From [Phialemoniopsis] sp. UDSM-2020 (lineage: Eukaryota; Ascomycota; Sordariomycetes; Thyridiales; Thyridiaceae): a stretch of 64,000 nt of DNA. The notes under the pieces were generated by a model. The model worked only from the letters and a program-made list of their open reading frames with translations, did no database searches and was not told where the DNA came from. The DNA lies in the NCBI GenBank assembly GCA_018873225.1, contig JAEILZ010000005.1, positions 3,472,001 through 3,536,000 on the forward strand, given 5' to 3'. Positions 44,903 through 57,551 of this stretch are shown one piece after another. The translations under genes and the position numbers were made by a program. Numbering within the stretch: the first letter of the stretch is position 1; each line of letters opens with the position of its first letter.

Positions 44903-47900
44903 CTAATTGTCGCAAATAGGTACATTGTCAAACTTCATCGTCCCTCCAGCATATCCAAAAGCGACCCCCCCTTCATGACAATCCGCTTCGCAAGGGTCAT
45001 TGTCGATGTCGGTAACATACCCGGAATAATTGACGCCGTCAATCTGTAGTTGCAAAGCGCAATCCTTGCCCTCGAGTTTGAAGACAGGGCCCTCATTGAC
45101 AAACTTTGCCCTCTTTCCGCAGAGACGGAATTCCACACCCTTCTGGCCAAGCGAGCAAGCGCTTTTGTAGATGTAAGACTCAAATAATAGCGAGTCTCCG
45201 CAGGCGTCGCCCGGCCTGAAAACACCGTAGGGAAAATCATTCTGTCCTCCAATGAAAGCGTTTCTCCACAACGAGAGACACAAGCTCCCCGACGGTTTGG
45301 GCGGCGGTGGAGGTGGAGGGGTTGAAGTAGTCGAGGGAGGAGGTGGAGGAGGAGTCGAGGTCGCAACGCAGATGGTGTGAGTTTCGCAGACTCTTCTCCC
45401 GCCGCTGCCGTTGCACACCTCTGTCGCGCTCCAAGAGGCACAGTTGGTCGGCTGTGGCGCGGTTGTCGTCGGTGGCAGCGGAGGCGGAGTTGATGTCGCC
45501 ACGCAGATGGTGCGAGTCTCGCAGACTCTTCTCCCGCCACTGCCATTGCACACCTCTGTCGCGCTCCACGAGGCGCAATCGGTGGCTGGTCCAGACGACT
45601 GCGGTGGTGGAGGCAGAGGTGGTCCGGTGGTCGAGGGCTCGCTCCCAACCCCCTTTCCGCATGGGTAGAGAACACCGTGCTCGTCGAGGCAGCCTACACC
45701 ACCGCCGTTGACGCCACCCTGGCCGACATTGCCTCCGGCACCACTACTAGAGCCCGTCTGACCCGAGACGGTGTTGCCGTCCTCGTCAGGGGTATCAATG
45801 ATGGGCGAGTCATCACTCCAGCCTGCCACACAGGCCCCCTCGTCCTCCTCCTCCTCCTCCTCATCGTCGTCATCGTCGTCATCATCTTTGTTCTCGCAGT
45901 CTTCGCCTTCACATTTCGGTTTATCGCAATCCGGTCCCGTACAACCTGGGGAATCGCAATTGGGCCCTTTACAGGGACCGCAGTCGTTGCCTTTGCAGCC
46001 ACCTCCACCTCCACCTCCGCCGCCGCCGCCGCATGGACCCTTGCAGCCGCCATCTTTACATCTGTAGAAAGAAGTTAGCACGTCGACCACCATCCCAGGC
46101 GGGAAAAGAGGGACGAGAGGGACAGACTTTGGACCTTCACAGCCACCTCCACGCGAGCACAGGATACCCTCACAGTCACCGCCCTTTGTGCAAAAGAGGC
46201 CGGTGCAGCCTCCTCCGTGATCGCAGCTGTCGCCTTTGCAGCCGCCACCGTGGTCGCATTTCTCTCCCTGGCACCCTCCCCCGTTCTTGCACTTGGGGCC
46301 TTCGCAATCGCCGCCCCGGACGCAGTTGGCTCCGACGCAGTCTCCTCCCTGAACACAGTCTGGGCCTTTACAATCCTGACCTTGTGTACATTCGGAACCA
46401 AGACAAGAATCGGGGCAGGTCTCTTTGGTACACCCTGGAAGTGGATACGGAGAGGGACCCACGGTGCCATCATGACCGTCATCATCCACACTCCCTGGAG
46501 GCGGTGGGCCTGGGGGTGGTCCTGGGCCTATGACAACCGGAGGACTTTTAGGACGTCTTGTCAGTATTTCATTTCGCCACCACGACATCTCGTATGGTGC
46601 TATCAACTCACTGTGAGGGTTCGGCAGGCTCGCAATAGAGCCAGCAGGGAACATCGCCGGGAGTCGGGATGGGCAGAGGGATGGGCGGGAACGTGGCCGT
46701 ATGGTCGTTGCATAAACTGCCACAAGGCCAGGGCGGGACAGCAATACCACTTGCATTTCTAGTCGGCGTAACGGTCACCACGCCGGTAGCATTGTATGTG
46801 ACAGAGCTCCAGGGGACCGTCGCGTTGTAGACAGCCGGCGGCGTGACGGTATATGGCCGACCATCCCAGGTCGTCGTGATGGGCGGCGGCTGCAATGGCG
46901 GGTATGACGCGGGTGGAAAGTCGAAGACGCACGGCGGCGTGCACGCGATCGTCATGGTACCCCTCAGATCCGGTTGCGTCGCTGGCCAGAGCCAGATGGT
47001 AGACGAAAGTGTGATCGTGGCGCCAGGCTCGTTGCCCTCATCCTCGCCTCCATCGGCATCCCCCAGCCATCCGTTGATGGAGGACACGTTGCTGCGCGGG
47101 CTCTGATGCACAAGGCCGTTGAGTTGCGCCCCGGGCGACGTAATCATGTTGATGGTGCCGACCGTGGCCAGGTTGTAAATGTAGATGTTCTTATCGTTAG
47201 ACAGGTGCACCATGTCCGTCTGGCACTCAAACCCTTGGAGACACTGCTGGTTGTACTTCTGGAACCAGCTGTACAGACCGGCGCCGTAGATCAGCACGTT
47301 GGAAGACTTCTCAATCATCAAGCCCCAAGCCATGCAAGAGTTTGGGCGCGAGGGATCGCATTTTGCAAAGTTCGTGTCCCCAGCAAAAGTGCCGACCGAT
47401 GAGTCGAATGGCTTGGGAGCTGGAGGCAATGATTGGAAGTAAGGCGATTCCGTTTGTATCAGACCCATGAAGAGGTTGTTAGCCCCCCGTACCATGTATT
47501 GGTACATCACTGCGTGCTCGAAACCAGTGGCATACAGCCACGTCGGGTTCATGGACTCGATCAGGATGCCTCGACCAGTGTAGATGTCGATTTGTGTTCC
47601 AGCTAGCTCCTCTAGATCATGGTCGGCCGTCCATCTAGCCGCGCGGATTCGTGTCAGCAACAATGTGATCAGCGTGTGATCAGGAGAGGTCACTTACCCC
47701 CACATGTTCTCGAAGTACCCACTAGCAAAGGGCGTGATGTGCATCATGAGGCTGACCGCAATGCAGTCCGGGTTGATAGTGCCGGATAGGCGTGGACAGT
47801 TCGCGGTCTGGAGATTCGAGCCGGCGTTGCCACCGACTCTGAAGTGCGAATCCCACATGCCGGCCGCTCCAGGACTGCTAGATGCCAGGTTCCATTCGAG

Positions 47901-50900
47901 GAGGACTGCACCAGCCATCGGTCCCTCGACTTGGAAAAGAAGGTCGGAGATCTCCACGTCGCCCCTTTCTCCCTTCTCGCCGACTTGTATCATCACGTGC
48001 GGCTTGTTCATGTCCTTGAACTTGTCCCCGCTCGCAGTGATGGCGCTCCATGCCTCGCCGACAATCTTGAGCCCCGAACTGACCTTGACCGTGTCAGTGA
48101 CGCGGTAGACGCCAGCAGGCAAAAAGACGTGACCCGGCGTGCTGAAGAGCCTTTGAAGACAGCTGGTGTCATCCGCCTTGCCATCACCTGCATGTTGATG
48201 ATTCTGCGTCAGTTGCAAGCCAATAGCAGTGAGTGAATAACGACAAATTGGGGCTTTACCTTTACATCCATTACTGAGGGCGTTCCGAAAATCACTCTCC
48301 GGAACGTCTTCATACTGCGGCTTCGGTCTGTCGAAATACCCACCGTTGGGTCCTCCGAGCAAGCCAGAAGGCTTACTACGCACAGGCTTTGCCGCCTCGC
48401 CCCTAACCTGACGTCCGGTAGGGCTTTCCTGAGAGGCCACAATCCCCCACATCCACGAATCAACCTTGGGAGATCCCGCGAGGATAACCGAGCCAGTCGT
48501 CTCCTTGATAGCGGTATCGCAGCCGCCAAAGTCGACATTATCCAATGTGATTTGCGCATAGCCGTCCGTATTCATGAACGGGTTCGACCTGATTCCAGTC
48601 TTGGCACTGATGGTCGAGTCCAGGAGCAAGTAAGCAAAGGTCTGCTGTGCTTTGGCTTGGTTCTTGAGTTCCTGATTGATCAGATCTATGCCGATGTCCG
48701 CACCAGTGATCTTGATGTTGCTCCACAGGAAAGTCCAATCCCAGATCGCCTGGATGGCGTAACGGCAGTTTTGGAAGACCAAGTTCTTGATAGTAAATTG
48801 CTGGTTTCCTGCACGCAGTCCCACAAGACCGCCGTGGAATGTGACTCCGGTGATGAGGCCACCACTTCCATTCTCCATGAAGATACCGACGTGGCCTCGG
48901 GAGCCTTCACGCATGTAGATATCTACGTTCTGTAGAGAGGTCGCTTGAGCAACTTGCCAGTGCAAGCCGGCGGGCCCCGGCGCTGGAGTGTTGGGAGGGT
49001 TGTCCGGACAGTTGCGGATGTCGATGATGATGTTGCGGACCTGCCGGAAGAAGTTGCTCTGGTTGATGTACCAAGTTTTGCCACCGGCGCCCGGGATGTA
49101 AAAATCAGAGCTCAACACTCCTAGCCCCTGAAATGACTTTGCTGCGATGAATCGTGGGCGGTCCAGTGGATCACCGATAATGCTAGTCTGAAAGTACATC
49201 TCGATATTCGAGCTGATCAAGTAGTTGCCAGGAGGAAAGAAGAGCACTAATGGCATGACCGACGTCGATGCGCAGGTGACCGAATCGCCGCCGCATCTGT
49301 TCTGAGCCGCGATACACGCCTGGATGGCCTTTGTGTCGTCCTGCAGGCCGTCTCCTTTGGCGCCACAGTCGGTGAGAGCGTTCTTGTACACAACATAGGA
49401 TGACGCATCCGGGTGGAAAGGACTCTTCCCTTTGGGTGTAATGTTGGCGTACCAGAAGGAAGAACCACTCCCGTCACGCTTCCGCATCTTTGCCGTTCTT
49501 CTTGACAAGATACCAGGGAGCGTTTCGTTACTCTTCAACGGCCACGTGTACTCCATGAGGCCATTGCGTGCCTCATACTCGGCTACAAGAGCGGCAGCTT
49601 CGCGAATTGTCTCGTTGACTGGCTTGTAGTCATCCTTGGACGGTTCCGCGACGGCTTCATCGATAGCGACCGGCTCCAACGGCCCCTTGTTGTCATTGTT
49701 CTCGTTAACGCGTGGGTGTGCCAGTATCCGGGCATTGGAAGCCTGATTCTCGCTGGTCGCCACCTTGATCAGATCCTGCGCGTTTCGGAGGTCCGTAGTA
49801 GACACGTTACGCCCTTGTAAGCGGTAGATCCGTTTAGCAGCTGGTGGCGACCGAGTTGACACGACAGGAGTCTTGCGTTGCCACAGAGGCTTCACCGCCG
49901 TCGCTGTAGGCACAGGCGTTTGTTCTGTAGTTGCGCCTCTTGGCACCGGCTCAAAGGTGTCACCTGATGCATTTCTAATGACCAACTTGGGATCTGCGAG
50001 CCATGTGGGGATGGTGTTCGACTCTTGCCCCTTTCCAGCGGGCGAAGTCGGCGACGGCAATACATCTCTCTTGGTGGCAACCTTGGTAACCCCCAAATGG
50101 TCAATCACCCAGGCCCGGGACGTGGTTGGAGATGCCAGTCTGGTAGTCGACAGGAAAAACGCTGCAACAAACAAATCCTCTTTGTGGCCCTGATTGGACC
50201 CCTTTGGAGCAATATTGATAAGGTGGGCCTTCTCCACCGCTCTCTGAAGATGGCGTTGTCAGTATCAGGACAAGCCAGGAGGAACAGTGGACAAACCCGA
50301 AGAGAACTCAAGACGACAGACTGCCAATTCTGTTCGCTTCGGTTGCCTTTGAGATTCTTGAGGACTGCAGCACCCATAACGGCCTGAATCTCCGTCCTCG
50401 CATCATCACCCAAGCCGCATGTTGTATCCATGGGGGCGCAGACGACATTGACGTCAGTCCCCAGGTTGCCTTCGCCGCGGCCCCCTTCGATCCAGCTTGC
50501 GGCACATCAGCGTCCAACATTTCTAGAAAGAAGCGACAATGGGATACTAGCGTGACATATGCAAGGGGGTGGCTTACCTTGCCGATGGAAACTCGTCACA
50601 CGTCCACCTGAGTTCGCTAAAAAGGTGTTTCGTAGGGTGAGCTGGATCTGGAGGGCCCAGAATGATTTCGGGGATATTACCGTTAACGCTCTCTGCGTCC
50701 AGCCTGGGGTAGGTATTGCTGAAGAGTTCATTGATCCCCAGGTCTCGCTTGACGTTGGCACAGTTTGCCGGGAATCCCTGTTGCTTCCACGGGCTGCTAG
50801 CTTTTGTGCACGTTTCAGCTCGACGATAGTCCGGTTTACTGCTTTCCTTCGCCTTCTTGTCTTTGTCGGTCAAATCGACGTGAAATTTCATCAGCCCGTT

Positions 50901-51281
50901 GGCGTCCCACCTATACGCCTGTATATTGTTGATGTGGTCCTGAATTGATCTGCATATGAAAGGCATGAACTCGCAGTTGTAGACCAGAGTTGGGATAGAC
51001 CGTCCAGCCACGACGGTGGTTCGCGTGCCAGTGGAATGTGACGAGCTGGACACGACGTGGTTCGCATCAGTCCATGTCACTGTGCTATAACTCGTGACAG
51101 TCACAACTCCATTAGGAGGATCCGAGCGAACTGGGAATGCCGTGGGTTGCCCTGCCACTGGGTACCATGAAGTGCTGCCTGGTCCTATGGAAGTGGTGGT
51201 TTGGGCGTATTGCCCATCAGCGTTGGTCGCATACAGGGTTGCGGCCAGGACGACGCAAAGCATCCTGCGCATGTCTGCCAT
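44903..51281 (-). CDS. Secreted multidomain protein: NucA/NucB-like nuclease + GH55 beta-helix + Cys-repeat tail
   Basis: Exons 51281-50578, 50495-50297, 50243-48260, 48187-47698, 47634-46612, 46556-46128 and 46061-44903 join in phase to 1,995 residues. Domains: a signal peptide (MRRMLCVVLAATLYATNADG; ATG 51293 also possible); a NucA/NucB-type deoxyribonuclease motif around residues 230-250 (CDEFPSASWIEGG); a linker of ~240 residues; then a GH55/pectate-lyase-3 double beta-helix (GAKGDGLQDDTKAIQACI, ..., GDGKADDTSCLQRLF, ENMWGWTADHD), typical of exo-beta-1,3-glucanases; a Thr/Pro-rich linker; at least ten CxGxxC units with poly-Gly and a poly-Asp/Glu tract; two 45-residue repeats; and a Cys-rich C-terminal domain. 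It should be exported to wall or medium. GH55 proteins are normally ~750-900 residues. Confidence 0.85.
45360..45575 (-). repeat. 135-nt tandem duplication (45 codons) in the GH55 fusion gene
   Basis: Two nearly identical ~80-nt cores at 45360-45440 and 45495-45575, period 135 nt, code for ASWSATEVCNGSGGRRVCET twice, each followed by a Pro/Thr-rich spacer. The codons are also conserved, so the duplication looks recent. Confidence 0.8.
45840..46035 (-). repeat. Trinucleotide-rich low-complexity coding tract
   Basis: Runs of GAC/GAA/GAG (poly-Asp, poly-Glu, near 45845-45893) and of GGC/GGT (poly-Gly, near 46001-46032) inside exon 7 of the GH55 fusion gene. Such tracts vary in length easily. 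Confidence 0.7.
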
Positions 51282-52428
51282 GGCAAACATCATTTCGATG
51301 ATTGCTCTGATAAAAAGAGTGTACCTTATAATTACACTCAACTTGACGACATGGGGGAGCGAACTCTTTCTTTATACATTCTGCAGATACATGTGTACTT
51401 GTTGTATATACCGACATGAAGTATAAAACGTACGTATGGTGGCCGAAGTCATAAAAAGTCTCAGAGAATATCAGTAGAGCTGGGGATCCCGGTATACATC
51501 CGGGTCTTGTCAATGCGTTCCTCTGTCGTGTCGACAGAGGCAGCCGGTATGCCCTTAACCCCGTCAGAATCGCCTTCTTGGTGAAGCCATCCCATCTGCT
51601 CCTAAGAGCTGCTCTTCCCAGATCTCGAACGCTCTATTCATCTAAAATTAGGCATGTTCATATTGATCGTATGTTGCTGCTGACCTAGCTAGACCGATAT
51701 GCTAGATTGTAGACCAAGAGAGATTAGGCAGCGGCATGGCCTTCCGTCCCACAAGCTTCTTCTCTTTGTAGAGAGGGGATTAGATTAGGGGTGCAACGGC
51801 GTATAGACGGCTTCATTCCCGATGTTCCTTCAGCGTGAACCAAACACGGCTGCTCGGATTGCGCAAGACATCTGGAACGCGTGGTCTAGGATGAGCGCAT
51901 GTCACACACGTTGCGGTTGGTTATCTCCAGGATCCTGGATGCCTAGTTGCACATAGGCTCTCTCTCTCGGTTCCCAGACTGGATTCCCGTGGTTGCATAA
52001 GAATGTTGCATGACTTTGCTTTTGCCCAAATCATTGTATGTCGTTGGCAGCTCGAGTAATGTGTGATTGGCTGATTCGTAATGCTTGCTGCAGGTACGCC
52101 ATGCAGCAATTAGCCGTGTCTTGCTTATCTATCCGGGCCCTGCGTGCAGGACGGCATCCGCTGTGCCGTAGGATCGGGTCTTTTCCGTGGTCATTCCGTC
52201 GCACGTTAATCTATGATTGCTTGATTTTTTGGAGCCGAGCCAATCAACTAACGCAAAAGCGTCCTCTACCAGGTATGGCCATTGTACGAGAGCCGACAAG
52301 GCTGATAGCCAGGCATGCTCTGGTAAACTCAAATACGCTGTCATCGCTCCAAATGAACGAAGTCTCTGAGCCAACTTGCCATAACAGCCTCTTTGACATT
52401 CACACTTATCATTTCCACGTCAAGCAAG
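51282..52428. other. 1.1-kb intergenic, two divergent secreted-protein genes
   Basis: Upstream regions of the GH55 fusion gene (minus) and a small secreted protein gene (plus). No credible gene inside; no clear repeat. Confidence 0.4.
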
Positions 52429-53045
52429 ATGCTTCTAATCACCTATATCGCGTTGTCCTGGGTTAGCCTAGGCCTAGCGATCCCAGCTAGCCCAATTGCC
52501 GACGTGAATGAGGCCGCTCTCGCATGTGGCGAGAAAGCGGCGCGTGTCTGTTTCGGCGTCGATGGCGGGACAGCTCAGGATATCGAGATCGAGGATGTCC
52601 TTTACGCTGCTTCTTCCCTGCGCGCCATCGGTCAGTCGACCACAGAGAACGGTACGGCCCCTTTCTGGACTAGTAAGTCTACATTCCTTGTCTTTGATAT
52701 CGCCGAGACAAAATGCTCACAAGACAAAAAGTGCCCTCGGGAACGGACTGCGAGGAGTGGCAGCTCCCAGTTGAGTTTGGGGGGACTGTCATGTCGCTCG
52801 CCAAACATATCAACCCGCGATTCATATCCTCTGTACTGTACACCGACATGGCCAATGCCATTGACGGAGGCGAGAATGCTACCGAGGCTCAGCAGGCGGC
52901 GTCGCTTTTGGGATGTGGCAGAAACGGGGGCATGATGGGTGTTGTTGCCGATACGGCGAATCCTGCGTACAACACTCAAGAGTACAAAGACAGCAAGGCC
53001 CGACCGGAGGCGATTTTGATCAAACTTGTCAAAGCTCCAAGCTGA
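52429..53045 (+). CDS. Small secreted protein (candidate effector-like)
   Basis: Exons 52429-52672 and 52732-53045 (59-nt intron) give 185 residues. ATG 52429 is the first in frame and begins a clear signal peptide (MLLITYIALSWVSLGLAIPA). The mature part has four Cys (ALACGEKAARVC, DCEEW, LLGCGRN), enough for two disulfide bonds, a conserved-looking TDMANAIDGGE and MGVVADTANPAYNTQEYKDS, and no transmembrane helix. I recognise no Pfam-type domain. Small size, export signal and even Cys number fit the profile of fungal secreted effectors, but no function follows from that. Confidence 0.75.
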
Positions 53046-53509
53046 GGCACTTTAAAGCGGCTCAGATGCCATGCATACCGAGGTGGAGCAGGGTGGCCCG
53101 ACAAGCAACGGCATTACATTTGTTTTCATGATAGTGAAGGATGTCAGATATTGAATTATTTGCTCTTTCTGAAACAGTCACTCTTGACGCCTTCTGATCC
53201 GCGATACACTGGAATATAAAAGATGTTTAGACCTACATTCGACACACTATGATTCATTTGCTGAGCGAATCAATCAACTAACTCTATCACGTGCATCTGT
53301 CGTAAATGTTGGTTCGCGGGTCGTTGGTCTGTTGCCTTGCATTCAGGCTATACAACAGCATGGGCTCAGGCAGGGGTAAGCAGGCAGGAGTAAGCAGTCC
53401 GTAACAAATAAATACCGGACCTGTCGCGTCTGTCAAATCAAGACCATCTCACTAGCCTTCAATTTGAGCTACCATAAACCCCGGTCCGTCAACGCGAACA
53501 CTAGAAAAT
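53046..53509. other. Intergenic
   Basis: 3' flank of the small secreted protein gene and promoter side of the LRR/F-box-like gene. A short direct repeat, GGCAGG(G/A)GTAAGCAG, occurs twice at about 53371-53398. No gene seen. Confidence 0.45.
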
Positions 53510-55212
53510 ATGACTATGGCTAGCGAAACGTTCTGGAGAGTGCCCGAACTAATCGGCGTCCTAGCCCAACAGGTACGGCCATCAATGCTATGAGGCTTTG
53601 GCATCGCTGACAGCTGCGCTAGACACGAAGTCGAAGACAGCTGGCCAAGCTCCGCCGTCTAAGCAAGATGTCGGATGTGGCCGTGACACCAGCACTCTTC
53701 AGCGAGGTCCGCATCGGTGAACGTGTTGGGATAGGTTGCATATACGCTGTTGCCTGCAGCGAGCACCTGAAGCACATCAAAGCAATCTCGCTGCACCGGA
53801 ATAGTCAAATTAGCGTGGAATACTACGGGGAGCTCCTCCACAATATGCTGCCCAAGATGCCACTCCTAGAGAGCTTCAGGTAAGTGTAGTCGTACATGTC
53901 CTTGCCATGCCAGATGAACTAAAAGCTCCTGTTAAGATGGGATGACATGCCCATCACTGCAGAGATTCTGGAACACTTGCAGTCATCTTGCCCCGCACTC
54001 AAGGGATTACATCTAGTCTTCCCTGGAGACCTGGGCGGAGATCTCGGCTACGAGGGCGAGGATGTGGACGACCCGAACCCCGATCAACTGAATGCCCGGC
54101 AACTATATGGCAAGCCCAGTATCGCGCTATTTCGGGACCTCGAGGAGCTGACAGTCGAGTGGCTCTATGAAGAGTTGCCTTGGTGGTCATCTCAAATCGT
54201 ACAGGTGCTTCAGAACTCGCCTAGTCTTCGAAGTCTACGGCTTTCTCTCTCGCGCGAAACCATGAATCGCTATGAATGCCTCGACGACAGATACAAGTTT
54301 GACGAGTTCTTCGACGGGCTTTGCTGTGAGTACGGGCAGGTATCAGCCGCGGCCCTACCTATCCAACATTTGCATCTAGGTCAAGCTGTCTATCCGTTTG
54401 ATGTGCATCAGTTTGACAAGCTGGTCGACAGACGCCATCTGGAGAGGCTCCACATCGAGAATCAGGGTATCTACGTGTTCAGTGATCTGATCATACTCTA
54501 TGATGGCGGGTTCAATGAAAAGAGCAGAATCATCTTTGACGCGTTTAGCCCGGCTCATTGCCCCAACTTGCGCCGCCTCACAGTCGCCAGCTATGAAGAC
54601 GAGGTCCACGAGCTTCTAGCTGATATCAGCAACCGAGCCTTCGCTCGACGTCTAGCTGTCTTCTGCGGTCGATATCGTGGTCATCATGAACTAGCTGACC
54701 TTTTGCGAGCCTCTCCGGTATATCCGTTCTTGCCTTTGCACCTGCGGATGCTCGAAATTGACCTGATTCGCGAGGATGTCTACCTTCTTGATGAGGAGGG
54801 GGAACCTTTGTCTTCTGAGGACTATCCATCGGCTCAGCAGATCCTAGAGGATTTAGTCTCGGACGACGATGGAACACTGGAGGGACTCACAGTTCTGTTC
54901 CCTGAAAACGTGGCAGATGGGGAAGTCCCTGAGGATCTGTGCCATCTGGTCGAAGCGCTCCCAAGGCTGACCAATCTGTCACAACTAAGCATTCGAAACT
55001 GCGAATCATTCCAGGAGAAGCCCTCTTATGAGGCAGCAGTTGCAACAGAGCTCCGAACGATAGTGGGCGCCCCAGGCAATGTGCGATATCTCCAGGTTGA
55101 CGATCGCGCTTGGGCCATCTTGCATGGCAAGAATGGTGGCTTTGAGCTACAACAGCTTGAAGGTAGGGAAATTGAGGACGTCGAACTGTTCAACGGTTCT
55201 GTACGGGACTAG
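53510..55212 (+). CDS. F-box/LRR-like hypothetical protein
   Basis: Exons 53510-53572, 53623-53879 and 53937-55212 give 531 residues. The N-terminus (ETFWRVPELIGVLAQQTRSR, then LAKLRRLSKM) has the hydrophobic spacing of a fungal F-box-like motif, followed by ALFSEVRI. From residue ~75 irregular leucine-rich repeats run to the end (LKHIKAISLHRN, LKGLHLVF, LEELTVEW, LRSLRLSLS, LERLHIENQG, LRRLTVAS, LRMLEIDL, LSQLSIRNC, VRYLQVDD). Such proteins are often substrate receptors of SCF ubiquitin ligases, but the F-box is too weak to be sure. An acidic loop (DLGYEGEDVDDPNPDQ) interrupts the repeats. Confidence 0.75.
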
Positions 55213-55983
55213 GATATCATCAAGTAAAAAGACTCGCTTGATTATGAATTCATTCGGCATGAACAAGACATTGACTGCGCACTTTCCAAATCTACTGAGC
55301 TCGTAAGTTCATCCTACTTTCGAGAATTTGGCGAATGGCTAGATAGGCGAGGAAGAGCCTAGCAAAGATATCTCTCTCAGGGCCTCGTACCGGAGCTTGA
55401 CCAGACCTGAAGTAGGATCAAGCTGATGACAAGTGAATGTCGACGCTCAAGTACATAATTGTTGTGAAGTAAGCTGGCATCACTAGGGTGATTTGTCATC
55501 GCCTGCCATGGTCCAAGTAATAGTTGGCAGAAGAGTCTCCCCATTGCCCGTCGCGATACCCACTTTCGTGCCGGGATGCGTTTGGTAGTCAATTGAGGAC
55601 GGTGGGACGAAGTTGATTGCAATGTATGCATAGCTTGCAACAGATGATGGGAGATGAAAGTCTCTTTTTTGATCACAGGGGTATTCCGGCGGGATTCATT
55701 GCCGGATTGGGAACTCCGCTTCTCCTCATCAAGTAAGCATCCCCACTATCCCGTTGTACCGAACGCCAGTCTAACTGCTAGCTTCATATCGTGGCCACGA
55801 CTCAGGCGTACAGAAAGAACAACAGCTAGCTGGTGCTTTTTTTCTGGCATATTTGAGTCGAGCGTGTCTCCCTTCGAGTATATTTGTCACTAGCATTATT
55901 CTATCTTCGGAGTACATTTCACTTGAACATTTTAATCTTATCCAATATTTCTTCGTCTCCAACTTATACCCAGATACCTGACA
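55213..55983. other. Intergenic upstream of the glutathione transferase
   Basis: 0.77 kb; C/T-rich leader right before the ATG. No gene seen on either strand. Confidence 0.4.
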
Positions 55984-56806
55984 ATGGCGATCAAACTTTA
56001 CGGCTCACGCCTGTCGAGCTGCACCCAGCGCGTGCTCCTCATTCTCTCCGAGCTTGGCCTCAACTACGAGCTGTCAGACATCAACCTACAAGTCGGCGAG
56101 CAAAAGGTACTTTCCACATTCCTCGCCTCCTCGCACTTGTCCTTCGGTTAACAGATGACCTGCAGCGCCCCGAGTACATGCATGATCACCACCCATTCGG
56201 TCTCATCCCCGCGCTCGATGACGATGGAGTTCAGCTGTTCGAATCGAGAGCGATCTGCAAATATCTACTCGCCAAGTATGGCCCGGATCACGAGCTCAAC
56301 AACGATAGCCAGGGATCTGCCGCCGAAATCGGCACTTATCAACAGGCTCTGAGCATCGAGTTTTCGTACTTTCAGCCTACAATCTTTGGCTTGGCATTTG
56401 AGATGATGTTCAAAAAGTTGGTTATGACCTTCGTGGCTGCTCTTCGAAAGAAAAGGCCAAGACTGATTTCTCTTGCTCTTCACAGATTCGCAGGACAGGG
56501 CGAAGCCGATCCCGCCGCCGTGGCACGACTCCGTTCGACGTTGACAACTACCCTGGACTACTACGAGAAGGTGCTAGCTACCAGACAATATCTCGCCAGC
56601 GATGTGAGTTGAATCCTTGTTGTTAGACCTTGCATGACCTGCTGATCTCTCGATAGGAATTCACTTTGGTCGACCTATATCATCTGCCTTGGGTTCCGTA
56701 CCTGACGAATCTAGGCTTAGAGACCGAAATCTCATCTAGGCCTAATTTCGAGGCTTGGACCAAGAGGTCTTTTGCTCGTCCGTCATGGCAAGCACTGAAC
56801 AAATAG
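55984..56806 (+). CDS. Glutathione S-transferase (phi/theta-like)
   Basis: Exons 55984-56106, 56166-56416, 56486-56603 and 56657-56806 give 213 residues, normal for the family. The thioredoxin-like N-terminal domain shows MAIKLYGSRLSSCTQRVLL, with the Ser/Cys region at the GSH-activating position, then PFGLIPALDDDG with the cis-Pro and LFESRAICKYLL, where Glu-Ser binds the gamma-glutamyl group. The helical C-terminal domain has FTLVDLYHLPWVPYL, the usual N-capping LVDL motif, and RPNFEAWTKRSFARPSWQ. The third intron donor (GTTGGT at 56417) is unusual but gives the correct family continuation KKFAGQGEADP. It conjugates glutathione to electrophiles in the cytosol. Confidence 0.92.
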
Positions 56807-57551
56807 AAGACATGCGCACTACCAACATTCACACATGTATCGCTGGACCACACTCTCGTTCACCCTGGCCCAGCTATTGCATGAGGCTTCGCACAGCTTC
56901 TTAAGACTAGCCACGTCATTGGATTGTATGGTTGATTCCCTTGTCATAGCAAGCAAACTTGCGTGTCTTCAGCTAGCAACAGTAATTCTTCAATGAAAAC
57001 ACAATTCTCCCCCTTTGACAAGGAAGCTATAGGATGACTGATGGGGCGTGACGAGGCAGATGAGTCACTGTCTGCGATCATGTGCAACCATAGAGTGGTC
57101 GAGTTTACCGGCGAAGTCATCAAATATCGGTGGTGTGCCTTAACCTTTATTCGAAGTACGGAGAGCGCAGAGGTGGATGTTGAATCGTTACCGTTGCCCA
57201 ATTTTAGAGTCAGAATGACCCAGGTAAGTCAGGCCGCCGACATCACAACCACTGCCGCACATGCCGTTTGTAGGCAAAGCCACACACATATATATATCTC
57301 AGTGTCACAGTTTGCATCTGTTTTCGTTCTTAGAGTGTATTTTCTAATTCTTTTCCCTTCAGTCTGGCGATCCGAACGAATACGGTAGTTTGCGAGCGAC
57401 TCCATCAGAAAGAGAGTGTCCCCATTCATAGAAGGTTGTCTGATCCCAGAAACGCGATGGCCATACCAACACCCAAAATTTCACGATTCCCCGGATCGGC
57501 GACCAGGTTTTCCTTGCTCACACAAGTTCCCGGAACGCTAATCATGATCCC
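56807..57551. other. Intergenic, converging 3' ends
   Basis: 0.75 kb; plus-strand frame 57041-57388 is open without coding character. A short TA run occurs near 57287-57296. Confidence 0.4.

Noticed and set aside
44935..46078. Several long ORFs on both strands opposite the Cys-repeat exon
   Set aside because: Produced by trinucleotide-periodic repeats that keep all frames open; only the spliced minus frame continues the GH55 protein.
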